Origin: Flavobacteriales bacterium
GTDB taxonomy: Bacteria > Bacteroidota > Bacteroidia > Flavobacteriales_F > PHOS-HE28
Direction of reading: 5' to 3'
NCBI GenBank assembly: GCA_016721825.1
Contig: JADKHI010000005.1
Location: 124,001-188,000, forward strand
Length of the DNA: 64,000 nt
Part shown: positions 9,134 to 16,817 of the stretch, in pieces
Position numbering within the stretch: position 1 is the first letter of the stretch
How the letters are laid out: every line of letters starts with the position of its first letter
The notes under the pieces: model-generated
Database searches by the model: none
What the model was told of the DNA's origin: nothing
The model's input: the letters and a program-made list of their open reading frames with translations, nothing else
Position numbers and translations under genes: made by a program

Positions 9134-11332
9134 TCAGAACTTCGCGCCCAGCGTGAAGTAGGCATTGCGCCCCATGCCCGGCAGCAGGCCGGGACCCGGG
9201 TAGCCGCCCGCACGGCGCGTGGCATACATCTCGTCCATCACGTTGTTCACCCCGCCGGTCAGGCTGATGTGCTCGCTCAACGTCCAGGTGAAGCTCGCGT
9301 CGACCACGCTGTAGCCGGGGATCCAGCCCACGGTTGCCGCAGCGTTCGGCGTTTCCGTGTTCGCCGCATCGGTGTACACCCCATCGATCACGTTCGCCTG
9401 CACCGTGGCGCTGATGTGCTTGTCGCGGTACGTGAGTCCGGTGCGGAGGATGTTCTCCGGGGCATACTCCACGCGCTTCTCCGCGATGCTCTTCGTCGGA
9501 TCTTCCGCGATGGCCGGGTTGTTCCAACGGGTGTAGCGCGCGTTCACATAGGCGTACGAAACGAACAGGCTCAGGTGTGTGGTGGTGCTGCGCCCGCGTA
9601 TCACGCGCAGGAGGTCGCTTTCGGCATAGGCCTCCGCACCAGTGCTCACCGAGGTGCCGATGTTGGTCTTGAAGTTAACGCCGTCCTTCAGCACCGCACC
9701 GATGCGGTCGTTGTAGTACAGGCAGAAACCGCCCACATCGAAACGCAAGGCTTCACCCAGCGTGCCGCGGTAGCCACCGTCGATGTTGTAGCCCGAGGCA
9801 TCCTGCAGGTCCGGATCGATCACGTCGGTGGTGGCCGAGGGCGTGAGGTCGCTGTAGAGCACCGGACGGTAGGCCTGGCTGAAGTTGGCGTAAGCCTGGG
9901 TCGAGCTGGTCACTTGGTACTGCGAACCGAGCCCGAAGAGCGGCACGAAGCGCGTCCTCTCCCCGCTGTCTATACCACCGGTGCCGGTGGTATTGATGCG
10001 CCCGTCCACACGGCTCTGGATGTGTTCCAGCCGTACGCCGGGCACCACGCTCAGCTTGTCGGTGACGCGGAAGAGGTTCTCCACGTAGAGCGCCGCATTG
10101 CGCGTGCCCAGGTCGAGGTCCTTGGCGAAGTCGCCCGTCGTGCTGAGGTCGGCGTCGCTGCCGGTGGTGCCGGGTGCCTGCTGTTGCCGGTGGTTGTCCG
10201 CACCGTAGCCGCGGATGCCGGTGGACAGCAACGCCTCGCGCCCGAAGGCCGTCCAGCTGCGCCGCACGCGCACTTCCACGCCCATGTTCGTGAAGCGGTC
10301 CAGGTCCACCTGGCGCGCTGCGTAGTCGTTGGTGGCACTGTTGATGGTGTCCGGCTGGTTGATGGGCTTCACGAAGCCCACCTTGTTCGCCTCCGCGATC
10401 ACACCGTACACCTTGGCATCCACAAGCGTGCGGGCGTTCGGCCGCCAGTCCAGGGTCACGGCGCCCACGTTCCAGGGCAGCACCATCCAGTTGCGGGCCC
10501 GGCTGGAACTGCGGGGATCCACCGCGAACTCGGCATCGGTGAGGCCACCGGGCTGCTGCTGCTCCACCTGGCTGCGCGTGTACTCCAGGCCGAGGCGCAT
10601 CCGCGGGGTCACCGCGTATCGCACACCTCCATGGACCGTGGTGGTCGCATAGCGACTGTTCTGCCGCCAGCCATCAGCGCTGCGGTGGTGCAGGAAGCCG
10701 TAGTAGTTCCACTTGCCCTTCGTTCCGCCCAGTCCGTTGTAGCTGTCGAAGAGACCATAGGCGCCCAGCGTCTGGCGCGTCTCAAAGGCCAGGGGACGAT
10801 CCGCCACGCCCTTCTTCATCACGAAGTTCACCATGCCCCCGAACTGCGGGCCATAGGCCAGGGAAGCCGCGCCGCGCACCACCTCGATGTGCTCCACCGC
10901 TTCCATGGGCGGGGTGTAGTAGCCTTCGGGATAACCGAACGCATCGGCCGCGATGTCGTAGCCGTCCTGCCGCAGGTTGAACTCCCACGAGCGGTTGGGA
11001 CTGAGGCCGCGCGCCGCGATGCCCAATTGCACGCCACTACCATCGTTCTCCCACACGGAGATGCCCGGCACCTTGGCGAAGACCTGGCGGGCCACGTTCA
11101 GGCTCAGGTCCGCGTCCAGCGCGGCGGGTGTGATCACCTCGGTCTTCTTGCCGGCCATCAGCACGGCACCGAGCGTATCGCCCATGGCGCGCACGCCGCT
11201 GCGGTAAGGACCGACGATCTCCGCGGCGCGCAGTTCACGGGCACGGGTGGTATCGGATTGGGCGGTAAGCGTAAGGGCCGTAAGAGTGGCCAAGAAAAGG
11301 GAACAGGCTCGGCACGGATCGATCATCATCAT
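9134..11332 (-). CDS. TonB-dependent receptor, FecA-like (ferric-chelate uptake)
   Basis: A 732-residue outer-membrane beta-barrel receptor. I set the start at 11332, where three consecutive Met codons lead a signal peptide ending LTLTAQ; the longer open frame reads into repeat DNA. The plug domain (about residues 60-190) carries FAKVPGISVWENDGSG, GIAARGLSPNRSWEFNLRQD, YGYPEGYYTPP-like and VEVVRGAASLAYG-like segments that are characteristic of FecA (ferric dicitrate) receptors. The C-terminus ends GRNAYFTLGAKF, a typical final beta-strand with terminal Phe. No TonB/ExbBD, sigma factor or FecR lies nearby, so regulation is not visible. A -7-like box GTCCTTTG sits 5 nt before the start. Substrate assignment to citrate-like iron chelates is an inference from the plug motifs. 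Confidence 0.88.
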   Translation of the reverse strand: MMMIDPCRACSLFLATLTALTLTAQSDTTRARELRAAEIVGPYRSGVRAMGDTLGAVLMAGKKTEVITPAALDADLSLNVARQVFAKVPGISVWENDGSGVQLGIAARGLSPNRSWEFNLRQDGYDIAADAFGYPEGYYTPPMEAVEHIEVVRGAASLAYGPQFGGMVNFVMKKGVADRPLAFETRQTLGAYGLFDSYNGLGGTKGKWNYYGFLHHRSADGWRQNSRYATTTVHGGVRYAVTPRMRLGLEYTRSQVEQQQPGGLTDAEFAVDPRSSSRARNWMVLPWNVGAVTLDWRPNARTLVDAKVYGVIAEANKVGFVKPINQPDTINSATNDYAARQVDLDRFTNMGVEVRVRRSWTAFGREALLSTGIRGYGADNHRQQQAPGTTGSDADLSTTGDFAKDLDLGTRNAALYVENLFRVTDKLSVVPGVRLEHIQSRVDGRINTTGTGGIDSGERTRFVPLFGLGSQYQVTSSTQAYANFSQAYRPVLYSDLTPSATTDVIDPDLQDASGYNIDGGYRGTLGEALRFDVGGFCLYYNDRIGAVLKDGVNFKTNIGTSVSTGAEAYAESDLLRVIRGRSTTTHLSLFVSYAYVNARYTRWNNPAIAEDPTKSIAEKRVEYAPENILRTGLTYRDKHISATVQANVIDGVYTDAANTETPNAAATVGWIPGYSVVDASFTWTLSEHISLTGGVNNVMDEMYATRRAGGYPGPGLLPGMGRNAYFTLGAKF

Positions 11333-11437
11333 GGCCGCAAAGGACCCCAAACCCTTCCGCCCCCCCAATACACCGATCGTGGTATTCTGCCCCCACCCCC
11401 TAACGATCGATCGTTGATCGGCACCAGGGAATGGTAG

Positions 11438-11468
11438 AACCACAGACGAACACGGATGGACACAGATG
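11438..11468. repeat. Dispersed ACCACAGAxGAACACxGATGGACACAGAT-type repeat
   Basis: This short intergenic element has a 12-bp internal periodicity (ACACGGATGG / ACACAGATGG). Two more copies of the same family, in opposite orientations, lie at 59914-59943 and 59965-59995. It has no coding potential. Confidence 0.6.
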
Positions 11469-11478
11469 GCGCATGGCC

Positions 11479-11527
11479 ACTTGACACTTGACACTTGACA
11501 CTTGTCCCTTGTGTCTTGTCACTTGCT
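11479..11527. repeat. Heptanucleotide tandem repeat (ACTTGAC)n
   Basis: Seven consecutive 7-bp units are present: three perfect ACTTGAC copies followed by degenerate copies (ACTTGTC, CCTTGTG, TCTTGTC, ACTTGCT). The array overlaps the last codons and stop of the symporter gene (stop at 11519-11521, minus strand) and lies about 150 bp before the TonB-dependent receptor start. Confidence 0.85.
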
Positions 11528-12961
11528 CTCCACAGGCAGCACCGCCAACCCTGCCATCGTCAGCGCCGCATTCACCAGCAGCACTTCGAAGCCCATCTGG
11601 TAGCCGAGGAACAGGGTGGTGCTGTAGGTCGCCAGCACGTAGGTGAGCACCGGGGCCAACACGCAGACCAAGGGCACCATGCTATCCTGCGGTTTGCCTG
11701 TGCTGAGCAGACCGAACGCATACAGCCCAAGCAACGGACCGTAGGTATAGCCCGCGATCTTCAGCAGGGTATCGAGCACCGTGCCGCTGTCAAGCCAGGC
11801 GAAGAAGAGGATGCACACCATGAAGAGGACAGCGAAACCGAGGTGGACACGCTGACGGACCTGCTTCTGCCGGGCCTCGGGCCAGCCGCGGTCGAGCGTG
11901 CCGATCAGGTCGAGGCAGGTGCTGGCCGTGAGCGCTGTGAGGGCACCGTCGGCACTGGGGAAGAGCGCACTGATGAGGCCGATGATGAAGAGCAGGCCCA
12001 GCCAGGGCGGGAAGTGTTGCAGCGCCAGTGTGGGGAACAGGTCATCGCCGCGGGCCGGGGCGGTGATCCCCGCATGTTGCACATGCAGATAAAGCAACGC
12101 CCCCAGCAGCAGGAACAGCATGTTCACGCCGAGCAGGATCACGCTGAACACGCGCATGTTCTTCTGTGCATCGCCCAGGGTGCGCACGCTTAGGTTCTTC
12201 TGCATCATCTCCTGGTCCAGCCCGGTCATGGCGATGGTGATGAAGATGCCGCTGAGGATCTGTTTCAGGAAGAACCCATCGCTGCGCCAGTCCGTGTTGA
12301 ACACCTTCAGCATGCCGCTGGCGGAAAGCTCAGTGCTCCAGTCCGCCATGCCCTCCTGCCCGATGATGAAGAGCACCGTGCCGACCAGCGCCGCCAGCAT
12401 GAACAGGGTTTGCAGCGTGTCCGTCCACACGATGGTCTTCACACCGCCCTTCAGCGTGTACAGCACGATCATCAGCAGCACCACCGCGCTGCTCAGCCAG
12501 AACGGAATGCCGAGCGCGCCGAGCACGAAGAGGTGCAGCACGTGCAGCACCAGGTAGATGCGGATGGTGGCGCCCAGCGTGCGGCTGAGGATGAAGAACG
12601 AAGCGCCCGTGCGGTAGGTCACTTCGCCGAAGCGCTGCTTCAGGTAGCCGTAGATGCTGGTGAGCTGGAGCTTGTAGTAGAGCGGCAGCAGCACGCCCGC
12701 CACCACCCAATAGCCGATCACGTAGCCCAGCACCACCTGCAGGTAACCCCAGTGCTTCGCGGCCACCCCGCCCGGCACACTGATGAAGGTGACGCCGCTT
12801 AGCGAAGTGCCGATCATGCCGAAGGCCACCACCCACCACAGGCTCTTCTTGTCGCCACTGAAGAAGGCGTGCTCTCCGGCACCGCGACTGGTGTACCAGG
12901 CGATGCCCAGCAGGACGAGGAAGTAGCCGAAGACGATCGAGAGCAGCAGTGTGGGGCTCAT
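11519..12961 (-). CDS. Sodium:solute symporter family protein (SSS)
   Basis: A 480-residue polytopic inner-membrane transporter with about 13 predicted helices. The family fingerprint is clear: the WYTSRGAGEHAFFSGDKKSLWW segment after helix 1, FGMIGTSLSGVTFISVPG in helix 2 (the Na+/substrate site region), GGVKTIVWTDTLQTLFML mid-protein and ALFPSADGALTALTASTCLD in the second repeat. Such proteins couple sodium influx to uptake of sugars, amino acids, urea or organic anions; the residues visible do not fix the substrate. The C-terminal codons overlap a 7-bp tandem repeat. It is upstream of, and co-oriented with, the FecA-like receptor, but the 190-bp repeat-filled gap argues against tight coupling. 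Confidence 0.92.
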   Translation of the reverse strand: MSPTLLLSIVFGYFLVLLGIAWYTSRGAGEHAFFSGDKKSLWWVVAFGMIGTSLSGVTFISVPGGVAAKHWGYLQVVLGYVIGYWVVAGVLLPLYYKLQLTSIYGYLKQRFGEVTYRTGASFFILSRTLGATIRIYLVLHVLHLFVLGALGIPFWLSSAVVLLMIVLYTLKGGVKTIVWTDTLQTLFMLAALVGTVLFIIGQEGMADWSTELSASGMLKVFNTDWRSDGFFLKQILSGIFITIAMTGLDQEMMQKNLSVRTLGDAQKNMRVFSVILLGVNMLFLLLGALLYLHVQHAGITAPARGDDLFPTLALQHFPPWLGLLFIIGLISALFPSADGALTALTASTCLDLIGTLDRGWPEARQKQVRQRVHLGFAVLFMVCILFFAWLDSGTVLDTLLKIAGYTYGPLLGLYAFGLLSTGKPQDSMVPLVCVLAPVLTYVLATYSTTLFLGYQMGFEVLLVNAALTMAGLAVLPVESK

Positions 12962-13099
12962 GAACGCGAAGGTGGTCGGCGCGGACGGGAAGGAAGCGGG
13001 TACCGTGGGGAAGTTGTTCGTGCACCGTTGTTCGTGGCCCTCTCCGAGGCTTTACCGCTTGGAAGGAAACCGGCAAGCTCTATCTTCAACCCACTGAGC

Positions 13100-13192
13100 A
13101 CCATCAGCAGGAAAGAAGACGAGATCTATACCCATGTCAGTACCAAAGCCATCGGCAAGATCCGCAGCCCACTGGATGACCTGGACCTGTGA
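13100..13192 (+). pseudogene. Tyrosine recombinase (XerC/D-like integrase) C-terminal remnant
   Basis: About 30 codons ending in a TGA encode EIYTHVSTKAIGKIRSPLDD and then LDL. This is the near-invariant C-terminus of Bacteroidota tyrosine recombinases and includes the catalytic Tyr of the 'T-x-I/E-Y-T-H-V-S' motif. Upstream the frame stays open but the translation is not recombinase-like: the preceding HSSSKTT-equivalent region reads LSTISRKED. The rest of the gene is therefore missing or degraded; the symporter gene begins only ~140 bp upstream. It cannot be functional, but it shows that a recombinase gene once stood here, immediately before the cassette-like region. Confidence 0.75.
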
Positions 13193-13290
13193 CGAGCAGC
13201 TGGGCTTTTGCTGCCGCAATCGTGCAATTGTACCCACTCCCCACTCTGACCAAGTCTGGAAATAAACCCCACACTGGGTACAACCAACTA

Positions 13291-13300
13291 GTTAGGTTCA
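13291..13300 (+). repeat. Left boundary of cassette: GTTAGGTTCA (attI/attC-like core GTTRRRY)
   Basis: GTTAGGT matches the GTTRRRY crossover core of integron attachment sites. The 10-mer GTTAGGTTCA is the exact reverse complement of TGAACCTAAC at 13765-13774, just after the stop of the enclosed gene. GC content falls sharply from this point into the gene. Confidence 0.5.
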
Positions 13301-13313
13301 ATTAAATAAAGTA

Positions 13314-13763
13314 ATGGGAAAAACATTTTCACTTTTAGGATTCTTGATTTGCTGGTTGACTTGTTATTCGCAGAGTTCAAATTGTAAAATTAAACTTATA
13401 AAAGGCGTCTATTATTCTGTATCAGTTACAGATAACAGTGACACTACATTTCATCAAATCTCTGATAAGAAATTTATTGGATTTAGCATGAATACCAGTT
13501 TCTACTACGAGAACAAACTGACTTGGAAAGACTCATGCAACTTTAGGTCAGAGCATTTTAAAAATAACTCTGAAATGGGTCACTTTGCAAAAGGGACAGG
13601 ATATCAATGTCAATTATTAGAAGTCCAAAAAGACTTTTTTCGATTTTCCTATATTGGCGAAGAAACGGGTTCCACCGGTGATTTAATATATCACAAGTAT
13701 TATGGTAACATTCCTAAACGGTATAGAAAAATTAAAAAAATGAAACATAATCCGAAAGGATAA
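13314..13763 (+). CDS. AT-rich orphan secreted protein (cassette gene)
   Basis: A 149-residue protein of unknown function. The N-terminus MGKTFSLLGFLICWLTCYSQ is a type I signal peptide. The mature part is rich in Lys, Phe, Tyr, Ser and Asn, has four Cys if the signal region is excluded or nearly so, and ends in a basic tail (RYRKIKKMKHNPKG). Its base composition is strikingly AT-rich against surrounding DNA of about 60 percent GC, and it uses codons such as AAA, TTT and ATT that neighbours avoid, so it was very probably acquired from an AT-rich relative. It sits between a GTTAGGTTCA boundary and an attC-like site, downstream of a recombinase remnant. I do not recognise a homologous family. 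Confidence 0.75.
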   Translation: MGKTFSLLGFLICWLTCYSQSSNCKIKLIKGVYYSVSVTDNSDTTFHQISDKKFIGFSMNTSFYYENKLTWKDSCNFRSEHFKNNSEMGHFAKGTGYQCQLLEVQKDFFRFSYIGEETGSTGDLIYHKYYGNIPKRYRKIKKMKHNPKG

Positions 13764-13764
13764 A

Positions 13765-13882
13765 TGAACCTAACGAAACCTAATCTGCATTAAACGCAGT
13801 TTAGCCAAAACGTTGACCGCCATTCCGCCAAGAGCGCGGAACGCCGTTCAACTTTCGGAGTGACGACCGCTGTTGAGGTTCA
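13765..13882 (+). repeat. attC-like site 1
   Basis: A 118-bp imperfect palindrome starts 1 bp after the stop codon of the AT-rich gene. The left end TGAACCTAAC (RYYYAAC-like) pairs with the right end GTTGAGGTTCA with a single-base bulge. Inside, GTTGA/TCAAC and CCGC/GCGG form a further stem around the loop CAAGAGC. Positions 13811-13873 match 16705-16767 at 57 of 63 bases. Length, position and end pairing are those of integron attC sites. Confidence 0.5.
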
Positions 13883-14048
13883 CTTCTCCTCCGCGCCGCG
13901 GCCGCTCGAGAGAGCACTTCGGACGGCGCACGCGTGAGTAATGATGATCCGCCACAGGCGTTAGCGCCATGCGTCATCACCGTCCATGATTGGCCGAACT
14001 TTGGGCGATCTTGTGCATCGCACCACGCACAGGTTGAACCATTCGCCT

Positions 14049-16682
14049 ATGAGCTACCCAGAACGCCCGCTCGACCGTTCAATGACCACCAGCACCAGCG
14101 CGGGCACTAGCCGGCACTGGCCGTTCCATCGTTCGGTTCGGACCGGATCGATGATCATGGGACTGCTCGGGTTGCTGTCCCTGAACAAAGCCCATGCACA
14201 GGACCTGAGCTGGCAGAATCCGTTGCCGCAAGGGATCACGCTGACCGACCTGTGCTACCCCACCCCCGACTCGGGATTTGCCGTGGGCCTGGATGGGACC
14301 ATCCTACGGACCGCGAACGGCGGCCTGGATTGGACCGCGTTGAACAGCAGCACCACCGCCTACCTCGGCACCGTGTTCTTCACCGATGCGGATACCGGAT
14401 ATGCCGGCGGTTCCTCGTCGACCTTTCTGAAGACCACGAACGGTGGCGATGATTGGGTCCAGATCCCCATCGGATCACCGCTCCTCACCGGGCTCTACTT
14501 CACCAGCGCCAGCGTCGGTTATGCGATCGGCACGAACGGCGTTGCTGCCGTGATCCTCAAGACCACCAACGGCGGCTTGAACTGGGTGACGCAGCATACC
14601 GGCACGGTCACCGTCTACAACGCCATCCACTTCGTGAACGACAGCACGGGCTTCGTGGTCGGCGGGGGCGGCAGGATCTTCGGCACCACGAACGGCGGAG
14701 CCACCTGGACGCAGCAACCGAGCGGTGTAACGACGAACCTGCTTTCCGTGTATTTCACCGATGCCAACAACGGCTACGTGAGCGAATACGGGAGGATCCT
14801 GCGGACCACGAACGGCGGGCAATCGTGGTCATACGTGACCATCTTCCAATCCTATGAGCTCTACTCCATTCGTTTCACGGATGCGAACACCGGGTACGCC
14901 GTCGGTCGATCCGGGAAGATCCTGAAGACCACGAACGCCGGAACCAGCTGGAGCTTCCTGACCAGTGGTACGACGCAAACGTTGAGGTCGGCGCGTTTCA
15001 CCGACGCGAACACAGGCCACGCGGTGGGCGAGAACGGCTTGATCCTCAAGACCATTGACGCGGGTGCCAACTGGACACCGATCACCACGGCTCCATTCTA
15101 CACGCGGTTGAACGACGCCAGCTTCCCCAGTCCGTGCGTGGGCTACGCCGTAGGCGACCAAGGACGTGTACTGAGCACCACCAACGGCGGAGCCACGTGG
15201 AGCTTGGGAGCGAGCGGCGTGACCGAGAACCTGCAATCCGTGCATTTCAGTACCGATGCGATCGGCTATGCGGTCTCGAACGCGGGAACGATCTTGAAGA
15301 CGACCAATGGCGGAACAACGTGGACCTCCCAGAACAGTGGGCTCACCACCGCCCTGAACGCTGTTTTCTTCACGCATCAGGACACAGGCTATGTGGTCGG
15401 CAACGGCGGAACCATCCTAAAGACCGTGGATGGTGGCGCCACTTGGCTCCCCCAGGTCAGTGGTGTTACGCAGAACCTGACCTCGGTCCATTTCGCCGAT
15501 GCGAACACCGGCTTCGCTGTGGGGTCCTCCGGCAGGGTGCTTCGCACGCTCGATGGAGGAACGACGTGGACCATCCAGTTCAGCGGGACCACGCTCGATC
15601 TGCGGTCGGTGTACTTCGCCGACCCCGACACCGGGTACTTGTCCGGTGTCTCCGGACACATTCGTAAAACGGTCAATGGAGGGACCAACTGGACCCAGCT
15701 GACGAACAACATCAACCGCGTGATCACGGCGCTCGCCTTCAGCGATGGCAATAATGGTCATGCCGTTGGGTACGATTACGGCCAGGACGGATACATCTAC
15801 AGCACCACCGATGGTGGGAGCAGCTGGTCCGTGCGGTCCATTTCGGAGGAACATGAGCTCTACTCAGTTCAGTATGCCGATGCGAACACCGTCTTCATCA
15901 TCGGGGACAATGGCACGATCCTGCGGACGGTCGTAGGCGCCACCGCCCCCATCAACAACGGACCGGTCTGCGAAGGAGCGCCGCTCACCCTTTCCGCGCC
16001 GTCCATTCCAGGTGCCCAATACCTGTGGTCCGGCCCGAACGGCTTCACCTCCACCCTGCAGAACCCGACCGTGAGCAGCACGACCACGCTCGCCATGAAC
16101 GGTTCGTATGCGCTGACGACCACGGTGAATGCATGTACGAGCGTGTCGGGGACAACTACCGTAACGGTCAATGTCATCCCCCCTTCTCCGGTGGCCGGCA
16201 ACAATGGCCCCGTGCTGCTGGCCGATACGCTGGACCTCTCGGCCGACTCCATTCCCGGTGCCACATTCGCCTGGTCCGGCCCGAACGGATTCACCTCCAC
16301 CGAGCAGAACCCGACGGTGAGCACCAACGCCACCGCTGCCATGGCCGGCGTGTATGAAGTGGTCGCGACCGTCAATGGGTGTGCGGGTCCTGCAGCAAGC
16401 ACGACCGTGATCGTGAACGTGAACGTTGGAACCACCGAACAAGCCAACGCAACGCCACCGCGCATCTATCCGAACCCGGCTTCGGGAACGATCACGATCG
16501 ACCTTGCCGAGCAGGAACAAGCGCAGATGTCCGTGTTCAACGCATACGGCGCATGCGTCCTACAGCGCACGGTAACGGGCAGCAAGAGCGCGATCGACAT
16601 CAGTGGCCTGCCATCCGGGGTGTACATGATCCGCTCAACGAGCGGCGAAGGGACGTTCCAGCAGAAGTTGATCAAGAACTGA
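14049..16682 (+). CDS. T9SS-secreted beta-propeller protein (Ycf48/BNR-like repeats, type A sorting domain)
   Basis: An 877-residue cell-surface or secreted protein (898 if started at 13986). Starts at 14049 and 14082 both lead to a signal peptide ending NKAHAQ; I chose 14049, 45 bp after a weak GAACTTTG box. Residues from about 55 to 640 contain fourteen repeats of about 40 residues with the consensus 'L-x-S-V-x-F-x-D-A-N-T-G-Y-A-V-G-x-x-G-x-I-L-K-T-T-N-G-G-x-T-W', the Ycf48/BNR propeller motif; fourteen units would make two seven-bladed propellers. Two immunoglobulin-like domains follow, each with WSGPNGFTST, then a C-terminal T9SS type A sorting domain beginning IYPNPASG and ending QQKLIKN. 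The gene is bracketed by two attC-like repeats. The ligand is unknown. Confidence 0.88.
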   Translation: MSYPERPLDRSMTTSTSAGTSRHWPFHRSVRTGSMIMGLLGLLSLNKAHAQDLSWQNPLPQGITLTDLCYPTPDSGFAVGLDGTILRTANGGLDWTALNSSTTAYLGTVFFTDADTGYAGGSSSTFLKTTNGGDDWVQIPIGSPLLTGLYFTSASVGYAIGTNGVAAVILKTTNGGLNWVTQHTGTVTVYNAIHFVNDSTGFVVGGGGRIFGTTNGGATWTQQPSGVTTNLLSVYFTDANNGYVSEYGRILRTTNGGQSWSYVTIFQSYELYSIRFTDANTGYAVGRSGKILKTTNAGTSWSFLTSGTTQTLRSARFTDANTGHAVGENGLILKTIDAGANWTPITTAPFYTRLNDASFPSPCVGYAVGDQGRVLSTTNGGATWSLGASGVTENLQSVHFSTDAIGYAVSNAGTILKTTNGGTTWTSQNSGLTTALNAVFFTHQDTGYVVGNGGTILKTVDGGATWLPQVSGVTQNLTSVHFADANTGFAVGSSGRVLRTLDGGTTWTIQFSGTTLDLRSVYFADPDTGYLSGVSGHIRKTVNGGTNWTQLTNNINRVITALAFSDGNNGHAVGYDYGQDGYIYSTTDGGSSWSVRSISEEHELYSVQYADANTVFIIGDNGTILRTVVGATAPINNGPVCEGAPLTLSAPSIPGAQYLWSGPNGFTSTLQNPTVSSTTTLAMNGSYALTTTVNACTSVSGTTTVTVNVIPPSPVAGNNGPVLLADTLDLSADSIPGATFAWSGPNGFTSTEQNPTVSTNATAAMAGVYEVVATVNGCAGPAASTTVIVNVNVGTTEQANATPPRIYPNPASGTITIDLAEQEQAQMSVFNAYGACVLQRTVTGSKSAIDISGLPSGVYMIRSTSGEGTFQQKLIKN

Positions 16683-16776
16683 TCCCGACGAAAAAGCCCG
16701 ATACCGTTGACCGCCCTACCGCCAAGAGCGCGGCCCGCCGATCAACTTTCGGAATGACGACCGCTGTGGAAGGTCA
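16680..16776 (+). repeat. attC-like site 2
   Basis: The site begins at the TGA stop of the propeller gene. Its left end TGATCCCGACGAAA aligns with TGAACCTAACGAAA of site 1 at 11 of 14 positions. The core 16705-16767 matches 13811-13873 at 57 of 63. The right end GTGGAAGGTCA resembles GTTGAGGTTCA of site 1, but end pairing is poor, so it looks degenerate. Confidence 0.45.
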
Positions 16777-16817
16777 TTGATCTCGCGCACAGTGCTGCCC
16801 TGCTCTATTTTCGGCCT

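Noticed and set aside
9269..11437. A 722-codon open frame on the plus strand opposite the TonB-dependent receptor
   Set aside because: It is the antisense shadow of a GC-rich gene: rich in His, Arg and Val with no motif or signal, while the opposite strand has a complete FecA-like receptor. The same applies to long antisense frames at 1073-2260, 3609-4856, 6628-8157, 31371-32114, 36413-37507, 38992-40620 and 62311-63654.
11333..11494. N-terminal extension of the TonB-dependent receptor
   Set aside because: It translates the 7-bp and 12-bp repeat DNA and would precede a perfectly good signal peptide starting at 11332.
13896..13910. Overlapping SacII, NotI and XhoI sites (CCGCGGCCGCTCGAG), like a cloning polylinker
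   Set aside because: No vector backbone, adaptor or insert junction is next to it, and such GC-rich hexamers arise readily in this genome. Chance is the simpler explanation, although a read-level check would settle it.
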